Of a stretch of DNA of 26,178 bases, positions 7,260 to 13,806 are shown piece after piece. Source of the DNA: an uncultured Clostridia bacterium. Lineage in GTDB: Bacteria > Bacillota > Clostridia > Oscillospirales > Ruminococcaceae. Under the pieces are notes generated by a model that was given only the letters and a program-made list of their open reading frames with translations, was not told the DNA's origin and did no database searches. A program made the translations under genes and the position numbers. Location of the stretch: NCBI GenBank assembly GCA_937893735.1, contig CALBGD010000414.1:1-26178 (forward strand), read 5' to 3'. Position 1 is the stretch's first letter. Each line of letters starts with the position of its first letter.

Positions 7260-8044
7260 ATACTTTCTCCAAGCAGGCGCAGGGCGTTCCGGTACAGGAT
7301 ATCCTGCTGCTCCTCGGCGGTGAGCGGGAGCTTACGGAAGCGCTCCAGCTCCTCAACGGCGCTCCACATGGGGTAGTCCGTGCCGAACATCACGCGCTTG
7401 GTTCCTATTTTGCGGATAAGCTCCGCCGCGTGCTCCGGGGTCATGGCGTAAAGGCTGCTGGAGAGATCCGCGTAGATGACACCGCCGGAAAACAGCTCGG
7501 CGGCCTCGTCCCATTTCGTCCAGCCGGCAAGGTGCGCCCCGATTATCGTTAGCTTCGGGAAGCGCTTCATCACGTTGTACAGGCGCTTCGGCGAGGAAAA
7601 ATCATAACGGCTGTCGCCGACATGGAAAAGGATCGGCAGCCTGCCCTCGGCGGCTTCGTAAATCGGGAATGCTTTCGGGTCGTCAACGTTGAAATGTTGA
7701 AAATCCGGGTGGAGCTTTATTCCCTTTAAGCCTAGGGAGATTATGCGCTCGGTTTCGGCTTCAATGCCGGGGAAATCCGGGTGGAGCGCGCCGAATCCGA
7801 TGAGCTCCTGCGGGTGGAGCTTCACCTGTTCGGACACGAAATCGTTGATGTTGTGCACTTGCTCCTGCACGGTCGCCACGGACTGCACGATGGCGCGGTC
7901 AACTCCCGCCTTTCGGTTGATCTCCAGCAGGGAGCCGACAGAGCCGTCAAACCTGACCCTCATGTTGTAGAAGCTGCTGATTCCGTCAGCGGCGCGGGCG
8001 GCTATCTTGTCCGGGAAAATATGCGCGTGGGAATCTATTATCAT
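7256..8044 (-). CDS. Amidohydrolase family metal-dependent hydrolase
   Basis: A 262-residue TIM-barrel hydrolase of the amidohydrolase-2 group (ACMSD / TatD-like relatives). Metal and catalytic residues are visible: DSHAHIF with His6 and His8, the strand GIKLHPDFQ, His141 in ILFHVGD, His171 in GAHLAGW and Asp223 in FGTDYP. It probably hydrolyses or decarboxylates a small carboxylated substrate; which one is unknown. I chose the ATG at 8044 because AGGAGG sits just before it and the conserved fold begins at MIIDSHAH. The longer frame upstream is an out-of-frame reading of the neighbouring gene. The start overlaps the stop of the preceding gene by four bases. Confidence 0.9.
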   Translation of the reverse strand: MIIDSHAHIFPDKIAARAADGISSFYNMRVRFDGSVGSLLEINRKAGVDRAIVQSVATVQEQVHNINDFVSEQVKLHPQELIGFGALHPDFPGIEAETERIISLGLKGIKLHPDFQHFNVDDPKAFPIYEAAEGRLPILFHVGDSRYDFSSPKRLYNVMKRFPKLTIIGAHLAGWTKWDEAAELFSGGVIYADLSSSLYAMTPEHAAELIRKIGTKRVMFGTDYPMWSAVEELERFRKLPLTAEEQQDILYRNALRLLGESI

Positions 8045-8409
8045 TGCTGTGCCTCCTGTGGCTTCGGGTTTGGTACTCCGAGCCTTATCTCGGCTGCCGT
8101 GGCGGTTATAAGGCTTCCGTTTGTCAGCATTATCTGCACTTCGTGGTTTATCAGAACCTTTACCTTGGATATCAGCCCGCCTGTTATGCAGTCCAGCTCC
8201 ACGAAATAATCCGACACGCCTATCAGCGTCAGATCCCATGCGAGAGCCTTTTCGTTGTCGTCGCTCCGGTTTTCTTCGATGGTTATGCGGATATAGTCCT
8301 TCTTGAACTCAAATGTCGCAAGCCTGAAATTCCCGAACGCTCCTATTTCCTCAAGGTAGAAGCGTATATCGTCTATTTTAGTTAATGTTGTTTCACGTTG
8401 TGTCCACAT
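8041..8409 (-). CDS. Conserved-looking hypothetical protein (122 aa)
   Basis: A 122-residue protein, MWTQRETTLTKIDDIRFYLEE..., alternating beta strands and loops, with no signal peptide, membrane span or recognised motif. The start at 8409 is supported by AAAGGAG at 6-12 bases upstream and a strong promoter further up. It ends in an ATGA overlap with the amidohydrolase, so the two are cotranslated. Codon use is like the neighbours, so I take it as a real gene. I do not recognise the family. Confidence 0.75.
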   Translation of the reverse strand: MWTQRETTLTKIDDIRFYLEEIGAFGNFRLATFEFKKDYIRITIEENRSDDNEKALAWDLTLIGVSDYFVELDCITGGLISKVKVLINHEVQIMLTNGSLITATAAEIRLGVPNPKPQEAQQ

Positions 8410-8436
8410 AGCTTTTTCTCCTTTCACTATAATATG

Positions 8437-8465
8437 ATTATACCACAGAATTCCACGGTTGTCCA
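8437..8465 (-). promoter_or_regulatory. Sigma-A promoter of the hypothetical-amidohydrolase unit
   Basis: Minus-strand TGGACA (8460-8465), 17-base spacer, TATAAT (8437-8442). The spacing and -10 are ideal and the -35 has one mismatch. The leader to the ATG is short (about 20 bases) and holds the AAAGGAG. The -35 directly abuts the foldback repeat at 8468. Confidence 0.85.
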
Positions 8466-8467
8466 GC

Positions 8468-8577
8468 ATCAGGCTGCCGATAAACCCTCATCTTCGGCGT
8501 CACTCCGCATTATGGCAGGCAAAAAGCCTAGCCATAATGCGGGTTCCTAGAATCTGAGGGCTTCTCGACAGCCTGAT
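8468..8577. repeat. 110-bp foldback (palindromic) intergenic element
   Basis: Two arms of about 50 bases pair over the whole length around a central AAAAA loop. Exact outer match ATCAGGCTG (8468) / CAGCCTGAT (ending 8577), then CCCTCA / TGAGGG, and a perfect inner 10-bp pair GCATTATGGC (8507-8516) / GCCATAATGC (8531-8540) topped by AGGC/GCCT. The mismatches are mostly single substitutions, as in a degenerating REP-like or MITE-like palindrome. It codes for nothing and lies between two divergent promoters. Confidence 0.75.
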
Positions 8578-8590
8578 TTTTTATTTTATA

Positions 8591-8619
8591 TTGACAATCC
8601 CGCCGGAATATGATAATAT
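8591..8619 (+). promoter_or_regulatory. Promoter of the leader RNA and TM1266-ABC operon
   Basis: TTGACA (8591-8596), 17-base spacer, TAATAT (8614-8619). The -35 is perfect and the -10 is four of six; a TATAAT also occurs at 8617-8622 but at 20-base spacing. Transcription would start near 8626. Confidence 0.7.
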
Positions 8620-8625
8620 AATATA

Positions 8626-8788
8626 AGTATCCGCACCGGAAGCCGCCCATGCGCCTTACGGCAAGGAAACGCTGAACATCTGCTGCCGAAACTCCGCAGG
8701 ACTTGAGGCAAAAGGCAAAAAGCACAGCTCCGCAGAAATGCGGGGGAATATTCGTGCGCCTTTTCCAAGCAGAGGAAAAGGGCTTTTT
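8626..8788 (+). ncRNA. Structured leader RNA of unknown class (riboswitch, attenuator or sRNA candidate)
   Basis: About 160 transcribed bases between a good promoter and an intrinsic terminator, without a convincing reading frame. Local pairings are visible: a possible closing stem CGCAC (8632-8636) with GTGCG (8754-8758), GCCG/CGGC in 8642-8662, and CCGCA-GAAA-TGCGG at about 8729-8744. I checked by eye for TPP, cobalamin, SAM, glycine, FMN, T-box, c-di-GMP, THF and M-box core motifs and saw none. A 6S-like RNA cannot be excluded. Apart from the later-looking MITE insert, the terminator would directly precede the RBS of the TM1266 gene, which favours a cis-acting leader. Confidence 0.5.
8759..8788 (+). 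terminator. Intrinsic terminator at the end of the leader RNA
   Basis: A perfect 8-bp stem CCTTTTCC (8759-8766) / GGAAAAGG (8774-8781), 7-base loop, then GCTTTTTATTT. It lies upstream of a coding region on the same strand, so it works either as an attenuator or as the end of a separate small RNA. Confidence 0.75.
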
Positions 8789-8794
8789 ATTTGC

Positions 8795-8983
8795 GGTAAC
8801 CTCTAAAACCCTCCTTCACAGCAGATTTCTATGACTTACCAAGAAACGTCGCTTCGCTCCTTATTCATCATCTGCTTCGTTGTCAAACCTTGAAATACAT
8901 CAAGTATTCCTGCGGTTTGATGCCTAGCATCTGATATAAGTCATGTACGAAATCTGCTCGTGTCCCGGTTTTTAGAGGTTACC
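8795..8983. mobile_element. 189-bp MITE-like element with long terminal inverted repeats
   Basis: The ends are perfect inverted repeats GGTAACCTCTAAAA (8795-8808) / TTTTAGAGGTTACC (8970-8983). Pairing continues through GCAGATTTC (8821-8829) / GAAATCTGC (8949-8957) and TGACTTA / TAAGTCA, about 45 bases per arm. A nested pair occurs inside (8867-8889 with 8914-8937, GTCAAACC / GGTTTGAT) capped by CTTGA/TCAAG. The whole element folds on itself and has no coding capacity. TTTG occurs just outside both ends (8791-8793 as TTG after T, and 8984-8987), with one unmatched base on the left, as for a short target duplication. The transposase source is not in the window. Confidence 0.75.
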
Positions 8984-8996
8984 TTTGGAGGGTATT

Positions 8997-9284
8997 ATGC
9001 AGGAGGAAACACGTGTCGCGGTAATTTCCATGATAATAAGCTGTGAGGACAGCGCCGGCGAGATAAACTCCCTGCTGCACGGCTGCCGGGAGTACATCAT
9101 CGGCAGAATGGGCATACCCTACCGGGAAAAGGGGCTCAATATCATCAACGTTGTCCTTGACGCGCCGATGGACGTAGTTTCCGCGCTGTCCGGAAGGCTC
9201 GGGCGGCTGCAGGGAGTCACCGCAAAGGCGGTGTATTCCAAGCTGGGCGCGGATAAAATCGACGGAAAGGACAATGCAAAATGA
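8997..9284 (+). CDS. TM1266-family putative regulator of the [FeFe]-hydrogenase system
   Basis: A 95-residue ACT-like protein. The pattern RVAVISMIISCEDS ... INSLLHGCREYIIGRMGIPYREKGLNIINVVLDAP ... SALSGRLGRLQGVTAKAVYSK is that of the TM1266 family, whose members are commonly encoded beside the hydrogenase maturases HydE/HydF/HydG. It is a small alpha/beta ligand-binding-type protein, and its molecular role is not well proven. I use the ATG at 8997 with TGGAGGG (8986-8992) as RBS; an upstream TTG lies inside the Shine-Dalgarno area. It overlaps the next gene by four bases (ATGA). No hydrogenase gene is visible here, so the link is by family knowledge only. Confidence 0.85.
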   Translation: MQEETRVAVISMIISCEDSAGEINSLLHGCREYIIGRMGIPYREKGLNIINVVLDAPMDVVSALSGRLGRLQGVTAKAVYSKLGADKIDGKDNAK

Positions 9285-10405
9285 GTATCAGGAAGAAATT
9301 AAAGGGAGCGCTTGCCGCATTCCTCTGCATAGGAATAATGGCGGGCTGTTCCGCTTCGCCGGAGAGCAGCGTACAGGAGAGCGCGCCGCAGACCTCCACG
9401 GCGGAAAGCTCCGCACCGGAGGAGATCACCGCGGAAAGCCAGCCCACATCGCAGGAGGAGCCAGCCACAGAGGAGCCTTCCAGTCAGGCGGAGCTCACTT
9501 GGCAGGCAGATATCCAGACTCCCGGGCAGATAAGGATAGCCGCGCTGAAAGGTCCCACCGCAATGGGCATGATAAAGATGATGGACGATGAGAGCGAAAA
9601 CAGCGAGTTCCAGTTCACGATAGCGGGAGCCGCAGACGAGCTCACCCCGGGGATAGTTAAGGGGAATATAGATATCGCGTGCGTTCCCGCGAACCTCGCC
9701 TCCGTGCTCTACAACAAGACGGAGGGCGGCGTGGAGGTGCTTGCGATAAACACCCTCGGCGTGCTGTACATCGTTGAGAACGGCGAGCCCACCATAACCT
9801 CCCCGGCTGACCTGAAAGGAAAGACCATCTACGCCAGCGGAAAGGGCGCGACCCCGGAGTACGCCCTGCGCTACATTTTGACCCAGAACGGCATAGACCC
9901 GGACAACGACGTTGCCATTGAATGGAAGAGCGAACACGCCGAGTGCCTGAGCGCGCTTGTTTCCGACGAGGGAAACGCGGCAATGCTCCCGCAGCCTTTC
10001 GTGACCACCGCGCAGGCGAAAAACGAGAATGTAAACGTGGTGCTCGACCTTAATTCCGAGTGGGAGGAGCTCAACAACGGCAGCGCCCTTGTGACCGGCG
10101 TGGTTATCGCCCGCAGCGAGTTCATCGAGGACTACCCGGCGGTCGTGGACAGCTTCCTGGAGGAATACAGCGCTTCAGTTGATTACGTCAACGCGAATGT
10201 CGCGGACGCGGCGCAGCTTATCGGGAAGTTCGACATAGTTCCGGCGGCGGTGGCTGAAAAGGCTCTGCCGAAGTGCAACATAGTGTTCATTTCCGGCGCG
10301 GAGATGAAGGAGAAGCTCTCCGGCTATCTGGGAGTGCTGTTTGACAGCGCGGCGGCTTCCGTCGGCGGAGCGCTCCCCGGGGACGATTTCTACTACGGCG
10401 CGTAA
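9281..10405 (+). CDS. NitT/TauT/THI5-like ABC substrate-binding lipoprotein
   Basis: A 374-residue lipoprotein: lysine-rich start, hydrophobic segment and lipobox IMAGC with Cys23, followed by a Ser/Glu/Pro-rich linker to about residue 78. The mature domain is a type-II periplasmic-binding fold of the SsuA/TauA/THI5-like kind (IRIAALKGPTAMGMIKMM, GIVKGNIDIACVPANLASVLYN, SPADLKGKTIYASGKGATPEYALRYIL). Families with this fold bind nitrate, sulfonates, pyrimidine (thiamine) precursors and others, and the ligand cannot be read here. It starts inside the stop of the TM1266 gene and is followed 21 bases later by its permease-ATPase. Confidence 0.9.
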   Translation: MSIRKKLKGALAAFLCIGIMAGCSASPESSVQESAPQTSTAESSAPEEITAESQPTSQEEPATEEPSSQAELTWQADIQTPGQIRIAALKGPTAMGMIKMMDDESENSEFQFTIAGAADELTPGIVKGNIDIACVPANLASVLYNKTEGGVEVLAINTLGVLYIVENGEPTITSPADLKGKTIYASGKGATPEYALRYILTQNGIDPDNDVAIEWKSEHAECLSALVSDEGNAAMLPQPFVTTAQAKNENVNVVLDLNSEWEELNNGSALVTGVVIARSEFIEDYPAVVDSFLEEYSASVDYVNANVADAAQLIGKFDIVPAAVAEKALPKCNIVFISGAEMKEKLSGYLGVLFDSAAASVGGALPGDDFYYGA

Positions 10406-10426
10406 TTTTCATCAGGGGGAGTGCGC

Positions 10427-11785
10427 ATGAAAAAGAAGCTCATAACCGCCGCGTGCGTGCTCTTCTGGCTGGCGCTGTGGCAGGCGGGGGCAATGCTTCT
10501 GCGGCAGGAGATACTGCTTGTTTCCCCGGTGCAGGCGGTGCGCCGCCTTTTCGAGCTCGCTCCGACTGCGGATTTCCTGAAAAGCGTGGGATTCTCCACG
10601 GGCAGGATAATGGCGGGCTTCGGGCTGGGTCTTGCCGGCGGGACTATTCTCGCCGTGCTGGCGGGAAAAATACGGTTCGTCAAAACGCTGCTCTCGCCGC
10701 TGGTGTCGGCGGTGAAAGCCGTTCCGGTGGCGAGTATAACGGTGCTTGCGCTTGTCTGGGTCAGCTCCCGGAATCTTTCAACGCTGGTGTCGTTTCTGAT
10801 CTCGCTTCCGATAGTGTACTCAAATATGCTGGAGGGCATAGAGAGTCTTGACCCGAAGCTCCGCGAGATGGCGGAGGTCTTCCGGGTGCCGGCGCTCCGG
10901 CGGGCGGCGGGGGTGTACCTGCCGCAGCTCCTGCCGTATTTCCGCGCGGCTGTGCGGCTCGCGGTCGGGCTTAGCTGGAAGAGCGGTGCCGCCGCCGAGA
11001 TAATCGGTATCCCCTCCGGGTCGATAGGCGAGAAGCTGTACGAGGCGAAAATCTACCTTGAGACCGCCGACCTTTTCGCGTGGACCATAGCCGTGATACT
11101 CCTGAGCTGGCTCAGCGAGAAGCTCCTGTTACTGCTGGTGAATGCGTTGGCAAAGGCGCTCTCAGCTCTGGCTGACCGCAGGGGAGCTCCGGCGGGATCA
11201 GAACTCCCGGCTGGGATAACCGTGCGCGGACTTACCAAGCGCTACGGCGAAAATACGGTGCTGGACGGTTTTTCCTGCGATATACCCTCCGGGGAGCTTA
11301 CCGCGGTGGCGGGAGCCTCCGGCTGCGGAAAGACGACGTTTCTTTCGCTGCTGACAGGGCTTCTCGCGCCGGACGGCGGGGAAGTGCAGACCGACCCTCC
11401 TGGGGCGCGTTTCTTGGCGGTATTTCAGGAGGACAGGCTGTGCGAGAATCTCACGGTCTCCGCGAATATACGACTTGTGAACAGCGGGCTTTCAGACGAG
11501 GAAATATCCGGCGCGCTGGATTCCGTGGGGCTCTCCGGCTGCGAAAAAAGACCCGTGCGGGAGCTTTCCGGCGGAATGAAGCGGCGCACGGCGCTTGTCC
11601 GGGCGCTCCTTTCGGAGTACGGCGCGATAGTCCTTGACGAGCCTTTCAAGGGGCTTGACGAAGCCACCAAGAAGCAGGTGCTGGATTACTGCCGGGAAAA
11701 GCTCCGCGGGAAAACGGCTGTGCTGGTAACGCACGATATTTCCGAGGCCGAGGAGCTTTCTGCCAAGCAGATAATACGAATATAA
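10427..11785 (+). CDS. ABC transporter permease-ATPase fusion (SsuC-SsuB type)
   Basis: One 452-residue frame joins two proteins that are normally separate. Residues 1-245 are an SsuC/TauC-like permease with about six membrane spans and the coupling loop near 146-170 (LREMAEVFRVPALRRAAGVYLPQLLP). Residues 262-452 are the ATPase: Walker A GASGCGKTT (296-304), Q-loop Gln334, signature LSGGM (380-384), Walker B IVLDEP (401-406), H-loop His436. The linker is only about 15 residues. The ATPase part is short (~190 versus the usual ~240), ending soon after the H-loop. I choose the ATG at 10427, 6 bases after AGGGGGA. It completes the importer with the upstream lipoprotein. Confidence 0.9.
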   Translation: MKKKLITAACVLFWLALWQAGAMLLRQEILLVSPVQAVRRLFELAPTADFLKSVGFSTGRIMAGFGLGLAGGTILAVLAGKIRFVKTLLSPLVSAVKAVPVASITVLALVWVSSRNLSTLVSFLISLPIVYSNMLEGIESLDPKLREMAEVFRVPALRRAAGVYLPQLLPYFRAAVRLAVGLSWKSGAAAEIIGIPSGSIGEKLYEAKIYLETADLFAWTIAVILLSWLSEKLLLLLVNALAKALSALADRRGAPAGSELPAGITVRGLTKRYGENTVLDGFSCDIPSGELTAVAGASGCGKTTFLSLLTGLLAPDGGEVQTDPPGARFLAVFQEDRLCENLTVSANIRLVNSGLSDEEISGALDSVGLSGCEKRPVRELSGGMKRRTALVRALLSEYGAIVLDEPFKGLDEATKKQVLDYCREKLRGKTAVLVTHDISEAEELSAKQIIRI

Positions 11786-11792
11786 ATGATAA

Positions 11793-11812
11793 GCCCCGCA
11801 TTTTCGCGGGGC
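11793..11812 (+). terminator. Possible terminator or mRNA-end hairpin after the ABC operon
   Basis: A perfect 7-bp stem GCCCCGC (11793-11799) / GCGGGGC (11806-11812) with a 6-base loop, seven bases after the stop codon. There is no U-run after it on the plus strand, so it may need help or simply protect the mRNA 3' end. A weaker AT-rich hairpin (AGAAAAA / TTTTTCT) follows within 40 bases. Confidence 0.45.
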
Positions 11813-12142
11813 ACTGAGACCGTAGAAAAAGTACCATTGGGATTTTTCTCCCGAACGATCGCCAGACTTTGTGCTTCACACAAGTTTCCTGCTTCACAGA
11901 CCGCACGGAGGATTTTTTTCCTCTTTTTTTAGTTAAAAATCGTGAATGTGTTATTATTTTAACAGAATTTTTTTCTGTATGTCACATTAAATACACGTTA
12001 ATGCCGAGTTTATTTCCTAAAAGTAATAGAGTTAAGCAAGTAACTAAAGAAAGTAAAAATTAAAAAACGTCTTTCTTTAGTGCACATTGCACAAGAGTTT
12101 TGTGAAAATGTATATTTTTTTAACGAAGTTGCAATTATGCTG
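11813..12142. other. AT-rich intergenic region without a supported gene
   Basis: About 330 bases, much richer in A/T than the flanks. Short open frames here have no RBS and no recognisable product. Visible structure: a 10-bp inverted repeat CTAAAGAAAG (12044-12053) / CTTTCTTTAG (12071-12080) with a 17-base loop, and a small GTGC/GCAC hairpin right after. It probably serves as upstream control region for the carbohydrate ABC operon. Confidence 0.6.
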
Positions 12143-12184
12143 TTGACTTTAGCTAATATTTGTGCTAAAATAAACTTGCAATTA
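12129..12184 (+). promoter_or_regulatory. Promoter of the carbohydrate ABC operon flanked by direct repeats
   Basis: TTGACT (12143-12148), 17-base spacer, TAAAAT (12166-12171). The promoter core is bracketed by two identical 9-base direct repeats TTGCAATTA (12129-12137 and 12176-12184), 47 bases apart, a position that suits an operator pair. A ~95-base leader follows, with a stem ATAAGGA / TCCTTAT (12189-12230), to GTGGAGG and the start codon. Confidence 0.7.
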
Positions 12185-12272
12185 AGTGATAAGGAACTTT
12201 AAAGCTCATCAATCAAGTAACAGTCCTTATTGCGCAAATTACTTAAAGATATTTTTTAGTGGAGGTATCATT

Positions 12273-13700
12273 ATGAACTTCAAGAAGGCAATGGCAGGTA
12301 TCCTCGCAGCAGGAACCGTACTCAGCCTGACAGCTTGCAGCAGCGGCAACAACAGCAGCACAACAAGCAGCACCAACAGCAACAGCAGCACAGCTTCCAA
12401 CAGCTCCGCAGCTGACAACAGCAGCACTCCCGCAGCAGACAACAGCACCGCTTCCGGCGAGGCTCTCACCCTTAAGGTGCTCACACACCGTACCGACCGC
12501 ATCGAGGACGGCTCCCTCGCAGAGATGACAAAGGCTTTTGAGGAAGCTAACAACTGCAAGGTCGAGTATCAGGGCTTCACAGATTACGCAAACGATGTTT
12601 CCACAATGATGAGCACCACCGACTACGGCGATGTCCTCATGATCCCGGATACAGTAAAGATCAAGGATCTCGCAAACTTCTTCGAGCCGCTCGGAACCCT
12701 CGACGAGCTCAAGGATACATACTACTGGGCAGACAAGAAGATGTATGACAACACCGTTTACGGTATCGCACACCTCGGTTCTGTTGCAGGCGGTATCTGC
12801 TACAACAAGCGCATCTGGAAAGAGGCTGGCATCACAGAGCTTCCTACCTCTCCCGAGGAGTTCATCGCTGACCTGAAGCTCATCAAGGACAACACAAACG
12901 CAATTCCTTACTACACCAACTACGCTGACGCAAGCTGGACCCTCGTACAGTGGGCTTCCCTCGTAAACTCCGCTTCCGGCAGCAGCACATATGAGAACGA
13001 TATCCTCACCTCCAAGCGCGACCTGTTCGTAAAGGGCGACGCTTACTACGAGGTTTACAAGATGATGTTCGATGTATTCTCTGATCCTACTCTCCACGAG
13101 GAAGATCCGATGACCACCGACTGGGAAGGCTGCAAGGCTGCAATCAACGAAGGCAAGATCGCTACAATGGTTATGGGTTCCTGGGCAGTATCTCAGTTCC
13201 AGGAAGCAGGCGACCACCCCGAGGATATCGGTTATATGCCCGCTCCGTTCAGCAAGGACGGCAAGCAGTATGCTGAGTCCGCTCCTGACTACTGCATGGG
13301 CGTAAACAAGAACCGTTCCGATGACATCAAGGAGCTCGGCAAGAAGTACATCACATGGTTCGTAGGCGAGAGCGGCTTCGCACAGAAGGAAGGCTCCATC
13401 TGCGCACTCAAGGGCTCCGCACTTCCTGACTACCTGACCGACTTCGCTGACTGCGAGCTGTTCATCACAGAGGCTGCTCCCGAGGGTCTCGTAGGCGTTT
13501 GGGACGCTATCAACAACGATTCCGAGGTTGGTACATGGCAGGGCGACGCTGACAACTTCAAGATCAAGATGGCTGAGGCTGCATTCGCAGGCGAAGGCGA
13601 GGACGCATTCAACAAGATCGTTGACGACATCAACCAGAAGTGGAACACCACACGCGACGCTAACGAAGATCTCGCAGCTTACCTTGAGGCTAACGGCTGA
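12273..13700 (+). CDS. Carbohydrate ABC transporter substrate-binding lipoprotein
   Basis: A 475-residue lipoprotein of the family-1 solute-binding group (MalE/MsmE/UgpB-like). Signal peptide MNFKKAMAGILAAGTVLSL, lipobox LTAC with Cys22, then a Ser/Asn/Thr-rich tether of about 45 residues. The mature part has typical marks: EANNCKVEYQGF, YGIAHLGSVAGGICYNKRIWKEAGI, TSPEEFIADLKLIKD, GKIATMVMGSWAVSQFQ, CMGVNKN. It captures an oligosaccharide or polyol outside the cell. The ATG at 12273 has GGAGG (12261-12265), and an upstream in-frame codon is rejected. Codons are strongly biased (AAG, CTC, GCA, AAC, TCC dominate), so it is probably abundant. The sugar cannot be told. Confidence 0.93.
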   Translation: MNFKKAMAGILAAGTVLSLTACSSGNNSSTTSSTNSNSSTASNSSAADNSSTPAADNSTASGEALTLKVLTHRTDRIEDGSLAEMTKAFEEANNCKVEYQGFTDYANDVSTMMSTTDYGDVLMIPDTVKIKDLANFFEPLGTLDELKDTYYWADKKMYDNTVYGIAHLGSVAGGICYNKRIWKEAGITELPTSPEEFIADLKLIKDNTNAIPYYTNYADASWTLVQWASLVNSASGSSTYENDILTSKRDLFVKGDAYYEVYKMMFDVFSDPTLHEEDPMTTDWEGCKAAINEGKIATMVMGSWAVSQFQEAGDHPEDIGYMPAPFSKDGKQYAESAPDYCMGVNKNRSDDIKELGKKYITWFVGESGFAQKEGSICALKGSALPDYLTDFADCELFITEAAPEGLVGVWDAINNDSEVGTWQGDADNFKIKMAEAAFAGEGEDAFNKIVDDINQKWNTTRDANEDLAAYLEANG

Positions 13701-13752
13701 TAAACAAGCTAACCACACTCATTTTGCATAGATTTCTCCACAGCTAACCATG

Positions 13753-13772
13753 AGGGGCGCGAGAGCGTCCCT
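13753..13772 (+). promoter_or_regulatory. Intercistronic stem-loop between binding protein and permease genes
   Basis: AGGGGCGC (13753-13760) pairs with GCGTCCCT (13765-13772) around a GAGA loop, with one G-U pair, in the ~105-base gap. It lacks a U-tract, so it is more likely an mRNA-stabilising hairpin that lets the binding protein be made in excess over the permeases than a full terminator. Confidence 0.5.
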
Positions 13773-13806
13773 TGCGGGCGGCTGGAACTATGAAAGGAAC
13801 GTATTC

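Noticed and set aside
8044..8239. 65-residue N-terminal extension of the amidohydrolase
   Set aside because: It is basic low-complexity sequence read out of frame from the upstream gene. The conserved fold begins at the ATG at 8044, which has AGGAGG before it.
8528..8768. Short minus-strand frames of 60-65 codons across the leader RNA region
   Set aside because: They run through the foldback repeat and hairpins, lack RBSs and show no protein-like composition.
8795..8983. Possible CRISPR-type repeat or phage attachment site
   Set aside because: The structure is a single long inverted repeat, with no regularly spaced direct repeats and no cas genes or integrase nearby.
11869..12063. 64-codon plus-strand frame in the AT-rich gap
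   Set aside because: No RBS, no promoter placed for it, and a composition expected of AT-rich intergenic DNA.
12243..13718. A 491-codon open frame on the minus strand, antisense to the carbohydrate-binding lipoprotein gene
   Set aside because: It mirrors the biased codon use of the plus-strand gene. It has no RBS and gives an implausible Cys/Val-rich protein. The plus-strand gene has a signal peptide, promoter and family motifs.
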